A DNA stretch of 21,597 nucleotides from Ruminococcaceae bacterium UBA1767 (GTDB lineage: Bacteria > Bacillota > Clostridia > Oscillospirales > Acutalibacteraceae). Every line of letters begins with the position of its first letter. The first letter of the stretch is position 1. Shown one piece after another: positions 1 to 8,063 of the stretch. The notes beneath the pieces were generated by a model. It saw only the letters and a list, made by a program, of their open reading frames with translations, did not search any database and was not told where the DNA came from. The stretch spans positions 1 to 21,597 of the forward strand of contig DCGX01000067.1 of assembly GCA_002315505.1 (NCBI GenBank), read 5' to 3'. Both the position numbers and the translations under genes were made by a program.

Positions 1-49
1 GGAGCAGAGCCCCTGCCCTACATACAGAAAAAGGAACACACTTAAAAGA

Positions 50-78
50 TGTCATACTGAGCGAAGCGAAGTATCTCA
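50..78 (+). repeat. short intergenic repeat, copy A (GAGCGAAGCGAAG type)
   Basis: The sequence begins TGTCATACTGAG, continues CGAAGCGAAG and ends TATCTCA. A clearly related copy lies on the minus strand at 16008-16040 (TGTCAATCTGAG ... CGAAGAATCT), so it recurs within this window. From memory, very similar short elements (TGTCATTCTGAG...GAAGAATCTC) are scattered between genes in many Clostridia and other gut bacteria; I cannot search to confirm this. No coding potential is seen. The neighbouring bases 1-28 are GC-rich (AGCAGAGCCCCTGCCCTAC) and could belong to another dispersed intergenic element, but there is only one copy here. Confidence 0.5.
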
Positions 79-140
79 TAGTGAAGTTTGTATCATTATT
101 TAATGTATTCTTTTTATTCCCCAACTTTCCGTGAAGAGGC

Positions 141-170
141 AAAAAACGAGTACAAAAATGTACCCGTTCA
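141..170 (-). terminator. intrinsic terminator of the rhamnose/glycosyltransferase operon
   Basis: Read on the minus strand, ACGGGTACA and TGTACTCGT form a 9-bp stem with one G-U pair and a TTTT loop, followed directly by TTTTTTGCC. It lies about 30 bases after the glycosyltransferase stop codon and ends the rfb unit. The remaining bases 79-140 are AT-rich and show nothing I can name. Confidence 0.8.
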
Positions 171-200
171 AAAAACAATATTAAATTAAAATGCCGGATA

Positions 201-1121
201 TTATTTCAGAATTTCTTTCGCAATATAAATAGGTCTGCCCTTCCCCTGCATATATGTTCTTGCAAGGTATTCTCCGATAATTCCGATAAACGTGGCATTC
301 ATGCCCGACAGGAACAGCAACAGGAATATAACTGCAATCATTGCGGAAATATTGTATGTAACTGCACCGACAATGAGTGCAATAATAAGGTATAAGAATG
401 ATACTGCCATCAGTCCGATACCTGCAAAGGTCGGAATCTTCAGCGGAGCAGTTGTAAAGCCGACAATACCCTCTATTGCGTAAATAAAGAGCTTTGCAAA
501 TGACCACTTTGAAGTACCTGCCGCTCTCTCCTGAACCTCATAAGGAATGAATTTAGTGTTAAAGCCGACAAAAGAGAAAAGTCCTTTTGAAAATCTGTGG
601 TACTCCTTCATGTTCAGCACAGCTTCAACCATCGGTCTTCTCATAAGTCTGAAATCACTTGCACCCTGATAGAATTCAACATCGGATATCTTATTGATAA
701 TCTTATAAAAGCTGTCCTTGCATAAGGTCATTATTTTGCTTTCCTTACGCTCATCCTGATAAGCCGCAACACAATCAATTGATTTGTCTTCGTCAAGAAT
801 CTGCATCATTTCAAGCACAACCTCAGGTCTTTGCTGTAAGTCAGCATCAATTACACAGGTATAATCACCCTGAGTCTGCTCAAGTCCTGCATAAATTGCC
901 GATTCTTTTCCGAAATTTCTTGAAAAGCTGACAACCTTCACGCAATTTGTCTTTTCGTATAAAGCCTTAAGAAGTAAGAATGTTTTATCTTTACTGCCAT
1001 CGTCAACGAATACAATTTCATAATCGTCAACCTTATCCTTAAAAGCCTTTGTTGTTTCTTTAAAAAATTCAATTACGTTTTCTTCCTCATTAAAACAAGG
1101 AACTACCAACGAAAGCTTCAT
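201..1121 (-). CDS. DPM1/GtrB-like membrane glycosyltransferase (GT2)
   Basis: A 306-residue family 2 glycosyltransferase. The GT-A fold is marked by SLVVPCFNEEENV near the N terminus, VFVDDGSKDKT (D40, D41, nucleotide-sugar binding) and VIDADLQQRPE (D92 and D94, metal-binding DxD-like). Two hydrophobic segments at about 231-253 and 260-281 anchor the C terminus, followed by IIGEYLARTY, typical of the DPM1/GtrB/YfdH group that moves a sugar from a nucleotide donor to undecaprenyl or polyprenyl phosphate on the cytoplasmic face. It is the last gene of the rfb unit; its ATG overlaps the rfbD stop (ATGA), with AAGGAG 9-10 bases upstream. The context suggests cell-wall polysaccharide or O-glycan synthesis. 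The actual donor sugar (glucose, GlcNAc, rhamnose) cannot be read from the sequence. Confidence 0.88.
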   Translation of the reverse strand: MKLSLVVPCFNEEENVIEFFKETTKAFKDKVDDYEIVFVDDGSKDKTFLLLKALYEKTNCVKVVSFSRNFGKESAIYAGLEQTQGDYTCVIDADLQQRPEVVLEMMQILDEDKSIDCVAAYQDERKESKIMTLCKDSFYKIINKISDVEFYQGASDFRLMRRPMVEAVLNMKEYHRFSKGLFSFVGFNTKFIPYEVQERAAGTSKWSFAKLFIYAIEGIVGFTTAPLKIPTFAGIGLMAVSFLYLIIALIVGAVTYNISAMIAVIFLLLFLSGMNATFIGIIGEYLARTYMQGKGRPIYIAKEILK

Positions 1122-1966
1122 ATATTATTCAACTCCTTATAATATCTGTCTAACGCATCCTGCCATGTCGGCAATCTTTCGATTCCGATTTCGTCAAGGC
1201 AAGTCTTACTCAATCTTGAATTAAGCGGTCTTTCTGCCCTCGCAGGATATTCACTCGATGGGATAGGAGTAATTTTACAGCTTCTTTCCCATTTTTTCAT
1301 AATTTCCTGTGCGAATTCCGCCCATGAGCAGTAATTTTCATTTGTTCCGTGATAAGTGCCGTAGCTTTCAGTCACAATCAGATCACAAATCAGTCTTGCA
1401 AGGTCAGGCGTGTAGGTCGGCGAACCAATCTGATCATCAACAACACGCAATTCGTCATGTGTTTCAGAAAGTCTGAGCATCGTTTTTACAAAATTATTAC
1501 CGTTTATACCGAAAACCCACGAGGTTCTGACAACATAATACCTTGTCAGAAGCTCCCTTACAGCATTTTCTCCATCGAGCTTTGTAAGACCGTAAACGCT
1601 TTTCGGATTGGTTTTATCTGTCGGCAAAAATGGTTCACTGCCTTTTCCGCCGTAGACATAATCCGTGCTGACATAGAGCATCTTTGCATCAATTTCCTTA
1701 CACGCAAGTGCAATGTTCTCAGTTCCGAGCACGTTAACCTTACGGCAGGTTTCTTCATCGTCCTCTGCCCTGTCAACAGCCGTATATGCCGCACAATGCA
1801 CAACCGCATCGGGTCTGCATTCACAAATAAAAGACAGAGTTTGTTCCCTGTCTGTAATATCAAAGTCATTCAGATCTGCACCGACGCATTCAATATTTCT
1901 TTTATTCAATTCTTTGACAACATCATATCCGAGCTGTCCGTTTACGCCCGTAACAAGTACCTTCAT
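1118..1966 (-). CDS. rfbD: dTDP-4-dehydrorhamnose reductase
   Basis: A 282-residue extended short-chain dehydrogenase that performs the last step of dTDP-L-rhamnose synthesis, NAD(P)H reduction of dTDP-4-keto-L-rhamnose. The N-terminal Rossmann motif is TGVNGQLG (6-13). The YVSTDYVYGG stretch (98-107) contributes the catalytic Thr/Ser, and YGLTK gives the YxxxK pair (Y125, K129). Length is normal for RmlD. AAGAGG precedes the ATG at good spacing. The gene starts 10 bases after rfbC and overlaps the glycosyltransferase by 4 bases, so the set is almost certainly cotranscribed. Confidence 0.95.
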   Translation of the reverse strand: MKVLVTGVNGQLGYDVVKELNKRNIECVGADLNDFDITDREQTLSFICECRPDAVVHCAAYTAVDRAEDDEETCRKVNVLGTENIALACKEIDAKMLYVSTDYVYGGKGSEPFLPTDKTNPKSVYGLTKLDGENAVRELLTRYYVVRTSWVFGINGNNFVKTMLRLSETHDELRVVDDQIGSPTYTPDLARLICDLIVTESYGTYHGTNENYCSWAEFAQEIMKKWERSCKITPIPSSEYPARAERPLNSRLSKTCLDEIGIERLPTWQDALDRYYKELNNI

Positions 1967-1975
1967 ACTGACCTC

Positions 1976-2545
1976 TTAATAAATAAATTCAACATCGCTG
2001 TCTTTCAAAAGCGGTGCATTCAAATCCTTCTGTGACATAATCGGATTTTCAACATCCCACTTTATTCCCAAAGCAGGGTCATCAAACCTGATACTTCTGT
2101 CATCCTCTTTGCAGTAAAGATTATCAACCTTATACATAATTTCAACATTATCCGAAAGTGTAACAAAGCCGTGAAGGCATCCTCTCGGAATAAAGAAGAA
2201 TTTCTTGTTTTCCTCGGTAAGGATAACCGAAACGGACTTCATATATGTCGGTGAGCCTTTACGCACGTCGACAATCACGTCACGGATTTCTCCCTTAAGG
2301 CAGGTGATGAGCTTTGCCTGAACTGTGGAATTAATCTGACAATGCATACCTCTGATAATACCCTTTTCAGCTGAAAAGGAACGATTATCCTGAACAAAAT
2401 TACAGTCAATTCCCAATTCCTTAAATTTCTTTTCAGAGTATGACTCCATAAACCATCCGCGATTATCACCGAAAACATCAGGTTCAATAATAATCGCTCC
2501 ATCGATTTCTGTGTTATATGATTTCAAATCGTCATCTGCTTTCAA
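1976..2545 (-). CDS. rfbC: dTDP-4-dehydrorhamnose 3,5-epimerase
   Basis: A cupin-fold epimerase of 189 residues that converts dTDP-4-keto-6-deoxyglucose to the L-lyxo (rhamnose) configuration. Signature segments are VFGDNRGWFMESYSEKKF, QDNRSFS, GIIRGMHCQ (catalytic base H68) and FFIPRGCLHGF, with Y138 as the likely catalytic acid. The longest frame begins with TTG directly after the rfbA TAA stop, in the same reading frame and with no spacer. No Shine-Dalgarno sequence lies in front of it, so the exact start is uncertain; initiation probably depends on ribosomes finishing rfbA. The conserved fold needs only residues from about 10 onward, so a second TTG at residue 7 is also possible. Confidence 0.93.
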   Translation of the reverse strand: MKADDDLKSYNTEIDGAIIIEPDVFGDNRGWFMESYSEKKFKELGIDCNFVQDNRSFSAEKGIIRGMHCQINSTVQAKLITCLKGEIRDVIVDVRKGSPTYMKSVSVILTEENKKFFFIPRGCLHGFVTLSDNVEIMYKVDNLYCKEDDRSIRFDDPALGIKWDVENPIMSQKDLNAPLLKDSDVEFIY

Positions 2546-3478
2546 TTATTTTTCATTAGCTGTTTCTTTGCCCCAACGTGGACGCTCGCCCGGAATCTCA
2601 GAATACATAATCTTACCCTCGGCAACGCTGAGCAAATGCTGTCCATACGGAGATTTTCCGTACTTCTGTGCCGAAGTAATGAGATTTTTCTTTGAAATCC
2701 AGCGGTTATTATATGCAATCTCTTCAGGTGCCGAAATCTTGATACCCTGAAGATTTTCAACTGTTCTGATAAAGTTAGCGGCATCCGCAAGTGCTTCTAT
2801 TGTGCCGGTATCAAGCCACGCAAAGCCTCTGCCCATGAGCTTAATATCGAGCTTACCTTTTTCAAGATAAATCTGATTGATATCTGAAATTTCAAGCTCG
2901 CCTCTTGCTGACGGCTTAAGATTCTTAGCATATTCAACGACCTTGTTATCGTAGAAATACAAGCCTGTTACAGCATAATTTGACTTAGGCTCCTTCGGCT
3001 TTTCAACAATCGAAACAGGTTTACCCTCTTTATCAAATTCAACAACGCCGAATGCCTCGGGGTTATCAACGTAATAACCGAAAATTGTTGCGCCGCACTT
3101 ATTTTTTGCAGCCTGTCTGAGCATATGACCGAAGCCGCTGCCGTAGAAAATGTTATCGCCAAGCACCATCGCAACACTGTCCTTGCCAATGAATTCCTCA
3201 CCGATAATAAAGGCCTGAGCGAGTCCGTCAGGACTTTCCTGAACAGCATATGAGAGCTTTAATCCAAACTGACTACCATCACCCAGAAGTGTCTTGAATT
3301 TAGGTGTATCGTCGGGAGTCGAAATAATCAAAATATCTCTGATGCCTGCAAGCATCAATGTTGAGAGTGGATAATATATCATCGGCTTGTCATATACAGG
3401 AAGCAGCTGTTTACTTGTAACCATCGTAAGTGGGTAAAGTCTTGTTCCTGAGCCACCGGCTAATATAATTCCTTTCAT
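2546..3478 (-). CDS. rfbA: glucose-1-phosphate thymidylyltransferase
   Basis: First enzyme of the dTDP-rhamnose route, making dTDP-glucose from glucose-1-phosphate and dTTP. The protein is 310 residues, beginning MKGIILAGGSGTRLYPLT (nucleotide-binding GGSGTR at 8-13) with the TSKQLLPVYDKP segment (K23). VLGDNIFYG, VVEFD, PKSNYAVTGLYFYD and GRGFAWLDTGT are typical of RmlA. A textbook GGAGG stands upstream of the ATG. It heads the rfb unit and has a consensus promoter in the 63-base gap behind it. rfbB (dTDP-glucose 4,6-dehydratase), the second step of the pathway, is not in this window. Confidence 0.96.
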   Translation of the reverse strand: MKGIILAGGSGTRLYPLTMVTSKQLLPVYDKPMIYYPLSTLMLAGIRDILIISTPDDTPKFKTLLGDGSQFGLKLSYAVQESPDGLAQAFIIGEEFIGKDSVAMVLGDNIFYGSGFGHMLRQAAKNKCGATIFGYYVDNPEAFGVVEFDKEGKPVSIVEKPKEPKSNYAVTGLYFYDNKVVEYAKNLKPSARGELEISDINQIYLEKGKLDIKLMGRGFAWLDTGTIEALADAANFIRTVENLQGIKISAPEEIAYNNRWISKKNLITSAQKYGKSPYGQHLLSVAEGKIMYSEIPGERPRWGKETANEK

Positions 3479-3509
3479 GCCAAATCCTCCAACTGTATGT
3501 AATACTGTA

Positions 3510-3538
3510 AATATAATACTTTTTTACTTTTTTGTCAA
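3510..3538 (-). promoter_or_regulatory. sigma-A type promoter for rfbACD-GT
   Basis: On the minus strand TTGACA (3533-3538) is followed after 17 bases by TATATT (3510-3515), both close to the sigma-70/sigma-A consensus. It lies immediately after the fumarase beta-subunit stop and about 30 bases upstream of the rfbA ATG. No terminator separates the two units, so read-through from upstream is also possible. Confidence 0.8.
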
Positions 3539-3541
3539 TAA

Positions 3542-4072
3542 TTATGCCTTGAACATAGTACCGCCGTGGCAATCGATTCCGACTACAAGCGGGAAATCTT
3601 CAATAACAATTCTTTTTACGGATTCACATCCAAGATCGAAAAATGCTATCTCTTTGCATTCCTTTACGCATCGTGCTGCAAGAGCACCTGCTCCTCCGAT
3701 TGCACAAAGATAAACCGCATTGTTTCTGACAATTGCATCGCAGACTGACTTGTCACGTCCGCCCTTTCCTATCATACAGGCAAGTCCCTTATCGAGAAGC
3801 AACGGAGCATACGGATCCATTCTGCTTGAGGTTGTCGGTCCGCAGGAGCCAATCGGCAGTCCCTCGGGTGCAGGAGTAGGCCCTGCGTAGTAAATACAAG
3901 CACCGTCAAGCTCATACGGAAGCTCGCCGCCTTCGTTAATAAGTCCGACAATTCTTTTATGAGCCGCATCACGTGAGGTGTATACAACACCCGACAGCAA
4001 CACTCTGTCGCCTGCGTGAAGCTCAATTGCCCTTGTTTTTAATTCATCTGAATTCATTTTATATTCTGCCAT
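3542..4072 (-). CDS. class I fumarate hydratase, beta (C-terminal) subunit
   Basis: A 176-residue protein of the Fe-S hydro-lyase C-terminal family (fumarase class I beta / L-tartrate dehydratase beta). Visible hallmarks are GDRVLLSGVVYTSRDAAHKR near the N terminus, YYAGPTPAPEGLPIGSCGPTTSSRMD in the middle, MIGKGG, and IAFFDLGCESVKRIVIEDFPLVVGID near the end. The two-subunit enzyme interconverts fumarate and malate; this subunit supplies part of the active site while the alpha subunit holds the 4Fe-4S cluster. GGGAG lies at correct spacing before the ATG. No alpha subunit is adjacent: the upstream gene is an unrelated membrane protein 14 bases away. Tartrate dehydratase beta is an alternative reading. 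Confidence 0.88.
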   Translation of the reverse strand: MAEYKMNSDELKTRAIELHAGDRVLLSGVVYTSRDAAHKRIVGLINEGGELPYELDGACIYYAGPTPAPEGLPIGSCGPTTSSRMDPYAPLLLDKGLACMIGKGGRDKSVCDAIVRNNAVYLCAIGGAGALAARCVKECKEIAFFDLGCESVKRIVIEDFPLVVGIDCHGGTMFKA

Positions 4073-4086
4073 AAGCTGTCTCCCGA

Positions 4087-6153
4087 TTATTCTGCATAAA
4101 GAATGTTTACTGCGTTAGAAGCAATCTTTTTCGTTTCTCCGCCAAATACACAATTATACATATCTCCGCCAAACTTAGCGGTATAATTTTTCATATAAGA
4201 GAATGATTCCTCAGTGTACATAAACTTATCAAGTGATATTTCAGTGTCGATTGCCTTGAATGATGTTGAATCAAATGCACCGACATCAATTGTGTCACGC
4301 TCTGTGTTTCGTGACATTACAATAACATTTTCGCCTGAAACAAAGTATGAGTAAACATTGTCCGCAATTTTTTCCTTGCCTGCATCCTTTGAATATCTGT
4401 AAAGGGAATTCGAGGAATCAGACTCTTTTTTCAGATAATAAATAAAGTTTTCCTCTACCGAATACTCATCAACATCAGTATCAACAAGGACTTTCTTCGA
4501 CAATTCAAGTGACGAAATTTCATTGCAATACAAATCACCGTCACAAACAGCATACATCATATCCCTTGAACCAAACAGGAATGTTGTTTTATTGAGAGAA
4601 TAGTCCTTTATTTCATAGGAAAGAACCTTATTTGAATCAAACCACGCATAATTGCAGTTATTACTCAATTCATATGAATCGTAAACAATGTCGTTTACGT
4701 AATTCATTGCACTGTCAACACCATCACTCTTGGTAATTGACACGAGCTTGTCCATAGAAATTTTATTATCAACACCGATAGTGGATTTTCTGTAAATAAT
4801 TCTCGGTTCACCCGTCGAAGTAAATTCAATTATATTATCGAGAGTCACACCATTGACGAGCTTGGTGGATTTTGAATCTGAATAAGCATAGCAGGTGTAT
4901 TCGTCCTTTACCGCAAGTCCGAGATCAAGATCACTCAATGCCGCACGAACAGTGTCACGAATCATTTTTTCATTGTATGCACTGACAGCCTTATTGTATG
5001 CATCTGAATCAAGAACATATCTTTTAAAGATAAAGCCCTTTTCAATCATATAATCGCCTTCAACAGGCTTTTCGAGAGTTGCATCGGTATCATAAAGGCT
5101 GTCATCAATGAAGTCCTGCCAGTTAACATTCGCATTATCCTTGATGAAATAATACAGATTTCCTCCGTAAACATAATTATCCAGGTATACCTCAGAAACA
5201 TTTTTGCTGACGAGCTTAGGCTCACTGACTCCGTCAGTCATATAAACATCAACATTAAGTGATGTTCCCGACGGAATTGTATAAATGACCTCAAATCCGT
5301 CATCGCCCTTTGCCATTCTGACAAAGCTGACGTTGTTAGCAACAAGCTCAGCCTTCTCCCCCAGTCTTTTTCGCTGAAGAGAATTATTGGCATCGCCGTG
5401 TGTGAAGTAAACAACATCACCTGAATAAGGAAGATAAGCCTGCTTTACCGAATCCGAAATAAGCTCTGAATCCTTCCTCTCAGCATCAAAAATGTAATAT
5501 GATTTTTCACTATTCTGTGTAACACCGTACAAAGCAACAGAGCCGTCGGAATTAATCTGCCAGTCATCATCCACACCGATTTCGATAATCTGTCCGCCCT
5601 TTTTAACGGACTTTCTGCTCCACGAATCGAGCAGGTACAAATCATATTTTCCTGTTTTTGAAGCAGTTGACCTTGTGTAATAAAGATATCTTCCGTCATC
5701 GGAAACCATAGCCTTCTGTGCTGACGGAACTTCCTTTGTAGTGCCATCGGAAAATACCATAACAGCAGAATTAGTCGGGGTTGTGTAGACATCAACAACT
5801 CCTGCCTTATTTGCATCAGCCTTCTGTGAAGCCACATTTGCAACCGCAAAGCCTCCGCCTATTACAGCAAGTACGAGAATCGCAACAATAATAATTTTCG
5901 GAACGCTTGTTATTTTAGGCATTCTGAAACCGCTGAATTTTTTCTGCTTGTGCTTTTTCTTTTCAATTCGGTTTTCGGTCTTTTTACCTAAAATACTAAG
6001 CTTAACCTCATCGGGAATTTCAACATCCTCAAGCGGCTGAATGTCCCCTGCAAATCCCATGTTTTCATAAATCGGCAAAAGCTCAGACTTCTGAACAGCC
6101 TGAGATTCATCTTCATTTATTTCTTCTTTTTTAATTAATTCATCATTATCCAT
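4087..6153 (-). CDS. single-pass membrane protein of unknown function, 688 aa
   Basis: I do not recognise the family. The first ~60 residues are acidic and cytoplasmic; residues 61-85 are strongly basic (KKKHKQKKFSGFRMPK); a hydrophobic helix at about 86-108 (IIIVAILVLAVIGGGFAVA) follows with no cleavage site, suggesting a type II topology with about 580 residues outside. The outer part has many short segments of the type DGRYLYYTR, YDLYLLD and NVYSYFVSGENVIV, with recurrent aromatic pairs and Asp-Gly turns, as in beta-propeller or DUF5050/TolB-like repeat domains; this is only a resemblance. CGGAG precedes the ATG. It sits between the transketolase terminator and the fumarase beta gene, 14 bases from the latter. 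A sensor or surface role is possible but unproven. Confidence 0.8.
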   Translation of the reverse strand: MDNDELIKKEEINEDESQAVQKSELLPIYENMGFAGDIQPLEDVEIPDEVKLSILGKKTENRIEKKKHKQKKFSGFRMPKITSVPKIIIVAILVLAVIGGGFAVANVASQKADANKAGVVDVYTTPTNSAVMVFSDGTTKEVPSAQKAMVSDDGRYLYYTRSTASKTGKYDLYLLDSWSRKSVKKGGQIIEIGVDDDWQINSDGSVALYGVTQNSEKSYYIFDAERKDSELISDSVKQAYLPYSGDVVYFTHGDANNSLQRKRLGEKAELVANNVSFVRMAKGDDGFEVIYTIPSGTSLNVDVYMTDGVSEPKLVSKNVSEVYLDNYVYGGNLYYFIKDNANVNWQDFIDDSLYDTDATLEKPVEGDYMIEKGFIFKRYVLDSDAYNKAVSAYNEKMIRDTVRAALSDLDLGLAVKDEYTCYAYSDSKSTKLVNGVTLDNIIEFTSTGEPRIIYRKSTIGVDNKISMDKLVSITKSDGVDSAMNYVNDIVYDSYELSNNCNYAWFDSNKVLSYEIKDYSLNKTTFLFGSRDMMYAVCDGDLYCNEISSLELSKKVLVDTDVDEYSVEENFIYYLKKESDSSNSLYRYSKDAGKEKIADNVYSYFVSGENVIVMSRNTERDTIDVGAFDSTSFKAIDTEISLDKFMYTEESFSYMKNYTAKFGGDMYNCVFGGETKKIASNAVNILYAE

Positions 6154-6176
6154 AGACTTTCTCCGTTTGATTTCTG

Positions 6177-6206
6177 ATTAAAACACCGATTTTTGCTTTA
6201 ATCAAA
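6177..6206 (-). promoter_or_regulatory. possible promoter for the 688-aa membrane protein
   Basis: TTGATT (6201-6206) and TTTAAT (6177-6182) are separated by 18 bases on the minus strand, about 24 bases upstream of the ATG. The match is modest, but an independent promoter is expected because a strong terminator stands directly upstream. An 8-bp inverted repeat (GATTTTTG / CAAAAATC, 6189-6211) overlaps it and could be an operator or an extra terminator hairpin. Confidence 0.35.
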
Positions 6207-6246
6207 AATCAAGCTATTCCGCCTGAGAAAAAACAGGCGGAATAGA
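6207..6246 (-). terminator. intrinsic terminator after the transketolase genes
   Basis: CTATTCCGCCTG (6215-6226) and its exact complement (6235-6246) form a perfect 12-bp stem around an 8-base loop. On the minus strand the stem is followed by CTTGATTTTTGATT. It ends the long miaB-to-transketolase cluster, 10 bases after the last stop codon. Confidence 0.85.
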
Positions 6247-6256
6247 AGCACTGATT

Positions 6257-7204
6257 TTATTTCATAGAAATAGCTTTCTTTGCCTTTTCAACAATGTTTG
6301 AAGCACAAAGTCCGTAAATCTTAAGCATCTCAACTGCAGGACCGGAACCGCCGAACTTATCCTCAACGCCTACTCTTACAACAGGAACAGGCTTGCCCTC
6401 ACAAACAACCTCAGTAACAGCTGAACCAAGACCGCCGATGATGCTGTGCTCTTCAGCAGTAACGATTGCACCTGTTTCCTCAGCAGCCTTAAGGATTATA
6501 TCCCTGTCAATAGGCTTGATTGTGTGGATGTTGATAACTCTTGCATTGATGCCCTCTTCCTTGAGCATATCCTTTGCAATCATAGCCTCATTAACCATAA
6601 GACCTGTAGCAACGATTGTAACATCGTTACCGTCGCAAAGCTCGATACCCTTGCCAATCTTAAATTCATATGTGTCAGGGTCATTGAATCTTGGAACTGC
6701 AAGTCTTCCGAATCGAAGATATACAGGACCTTCATACTCTGCAACTGCCAAAACTGCTGCTCTTGCCTCAACATCATCTGCAGGGTTAATGATAACCATA
6801 CCCGGAATCGTTCTCATAAGTGCGATATCCTCGCAGCACTGATGGCTTGCGCCGTCTTCGCCGACTGAAATACCTGCATGAGTTGCGCCGAGCTTAACAT
6901 TAAGATGAGGATAACCGATTGTATTACGTACCTGCTCAAAAGCTCTGCCTGCAAGGAACATTGCAAAGGAGCTTGCGAATACTGTATGACCTGTTGTTGC
7001 AAGACCTGCGGCAACACCGACCATATTACACTCAGCAATACCTGCATCGTAGAATCTGTCACCGAATGCCTTTTTGAACATACCTGTCTTTGTAGCGGCA
7101 GCAAGGTCAGCATCCATAACTATAAGGCTATTATCCTTTTCACCGAGTTCAACAAGTGCCTTACCATAGGCATCTCTTGTTGCTGTCTTAATTACATCTG
7201 CCAT
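6257..7204 (-). CDS. transketolase, C-terminal subunit
   Basis: A 315-residue protein containing the central pyrimidine-binding and C-terminal domains of transketolase. FYDAGIAECNMVGVAAGLA carries the catalytic glutamate (E58) that activates thiamine diphosphate. HAGISVGEDGASHQ and GPVYLRFGR are further transketolase hallmarks; the last ~120 residues form the C-terminal domain (DGNDVTIVATGLMVNEA). Together with the upstream N-terminal subunit it makes a split transketolase, common in Clostridia and archaea, which transfers two-carbon ketol units in the pentose phosphate pathway. GGAGG overlaps the end of the partner gene (3-base gap), so the subunits are coupled for 1:1 synthesis. A dedicated 1-deoxyxylulose-5-phosphate synthase is less likely because that enzyme is normally a single chain. 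Confidence 0.94.
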   Translation of the reverse strand: MADVIKTATRDAYGKALVELGEKDNSLIVMDADLAAATKTGMFKKAFGDRFYDAGIAECNMVGVAAGLATTGHTVFASSFAMFLAGRAFEQVRNTIGYPHLNVKLGATHAGISVGEDGASHQCCEDIALMRTIPGMVIINPADDVEARAAVLAVAEYEGPVYLRFGRLAVPRFNDPDTYEFKIGKGIELCDGNDVTIVATGLMVNEAMIAKDMLKEEGINARVINIHTIKPIDRDIILKAAEETGAIVTAEEHSIIGGLGSAVTEVVCEGKPVPVVRVGVEDKFGGSGPAVEMLKIYGLCASNIVEKAKKAISMK

Positions 7205-7207
7205 ATC

Positions 7208-8050
7208 TTACGCCTCCAATTCTGCAAGCTTGGCATTAAGCTCTACCATTGCCTGCTCATACTGTTCTGCATTAGGAGCTGTGCCATGCCATGAGCACTG
7301 ATCTTCCATAAACGAAACATCCTTGCCCTTAACTGTCTTAGCGATAATTGCTGTCGGCTTACCCTTAAACTGAGCCGCCTCATTGAATGCTGCATCTATT
7401 TCATCAAAGGAATGACCGTAAATTTCAATTACATTCCAGCCGAATGCACGGAATTTCTCAGGAATAGGATATGGAGAGTTAACCTCAGCGATTGAGCCGT
7501 CAATCTGAAGATTGTTGTTATCAACAACAGCTACGAGATTGTCAAGACCCTTAGCGGAAGCGAACATTGCTGCCTCCCAGACCTGTCCTTCTTCGATTTC
7601 ACCGTCACCCAATACGGTAAATACTCTGTAATCCTTATTATCAATTTTTCCACCGAGAGCCATTCCGACAGCTGTGGAAATACCCTGACCGAGAGAGCCT
7701 GTGCTCATATCAACACCCGGTGTGAGCTTCATGCTCGGATGTCCCTGAAGCATAGCACCCGGCTTACGAAGATTTTTGAGCTCTGCAACAGGGAAAAATC
7801 CCTTATGAGCTAATACTGCGTAAAGAGCAGGAGCTGTATGTCCCTTTGAAAGAACAAATCTGTCTCTGTTCTCGTCCTTAGGATTCTTCGGATCAACATT
7901 CATGTGATTAAAATAAAGATATGTTAAAATATCTGTGATTGAAAGTGATCCACCCGGATGTCCCGATTTTGCATTGAATACGCCTTCGATTACACCCATT
8001 CGAACATGGCAAGCCATGATCTGTAATTGCTTTTTAGTTGTAGCGTCCAA
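7208..8050 (-). CDS. transketolase, N-terminal (TPP-binding) subunit
   Basis: A 280-residue thiamine-diphosphate-binding subunit. AKSGHPGGSLS (H31) lines the cofactor site, SKGHTAPALYA and GSLGQGISTAVGMA are family segments, and GDGEIEEGQ (from 148) followed about 27 residues later by NNN is the Mg2+/TPP motif. It pairs with the downstream C-terminal subunit. The start is TTG, chosen because GGAGG stands 7 bases upstream and no in-frame ATG gives the full N terminus (MDATTKKQLQ). The Shine-Dalgarno sequence lies in the 13-base gap after rluD, so the gene belongs to the same transcription unit. Confidence 0.94.
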   Translation of the reverse strand: MDATTKKQLQIMACHVRMGVIEGVFNAKSGHPGGSLSITDILTYLYFNHMNVDPKNPKDENRDRFVLSKGHTAPALYAVLAHKGFFPVAELKNLRKPGAMLQGHPSMKLTPGVDMSTGSLGQGISTAVGMALGGKIDNKDYRVFTVLGDGEIEEGQVWEAAMFASAKGLDNLVAVVDNNNLQIDGSIAEVNSPYPIPEKFRAFGWNVIEIYGHSFDEIDAAFNEAAQFKGKPTAIIAKTVKGKDVSFMEDQCSWHGTAPNAEQYEQAMVELNAKLAELEA

Positions 8051-8063
8051 AAAAACACCTCCA

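Noticed and set aside
6393..6868. Plus-strand frames of about 140-150 codons opposite the transketolase C subunit
   Set aside because: These are shadows of a well-conserved gene with full family motifs; they show no initiation signals and no recognisable domain.
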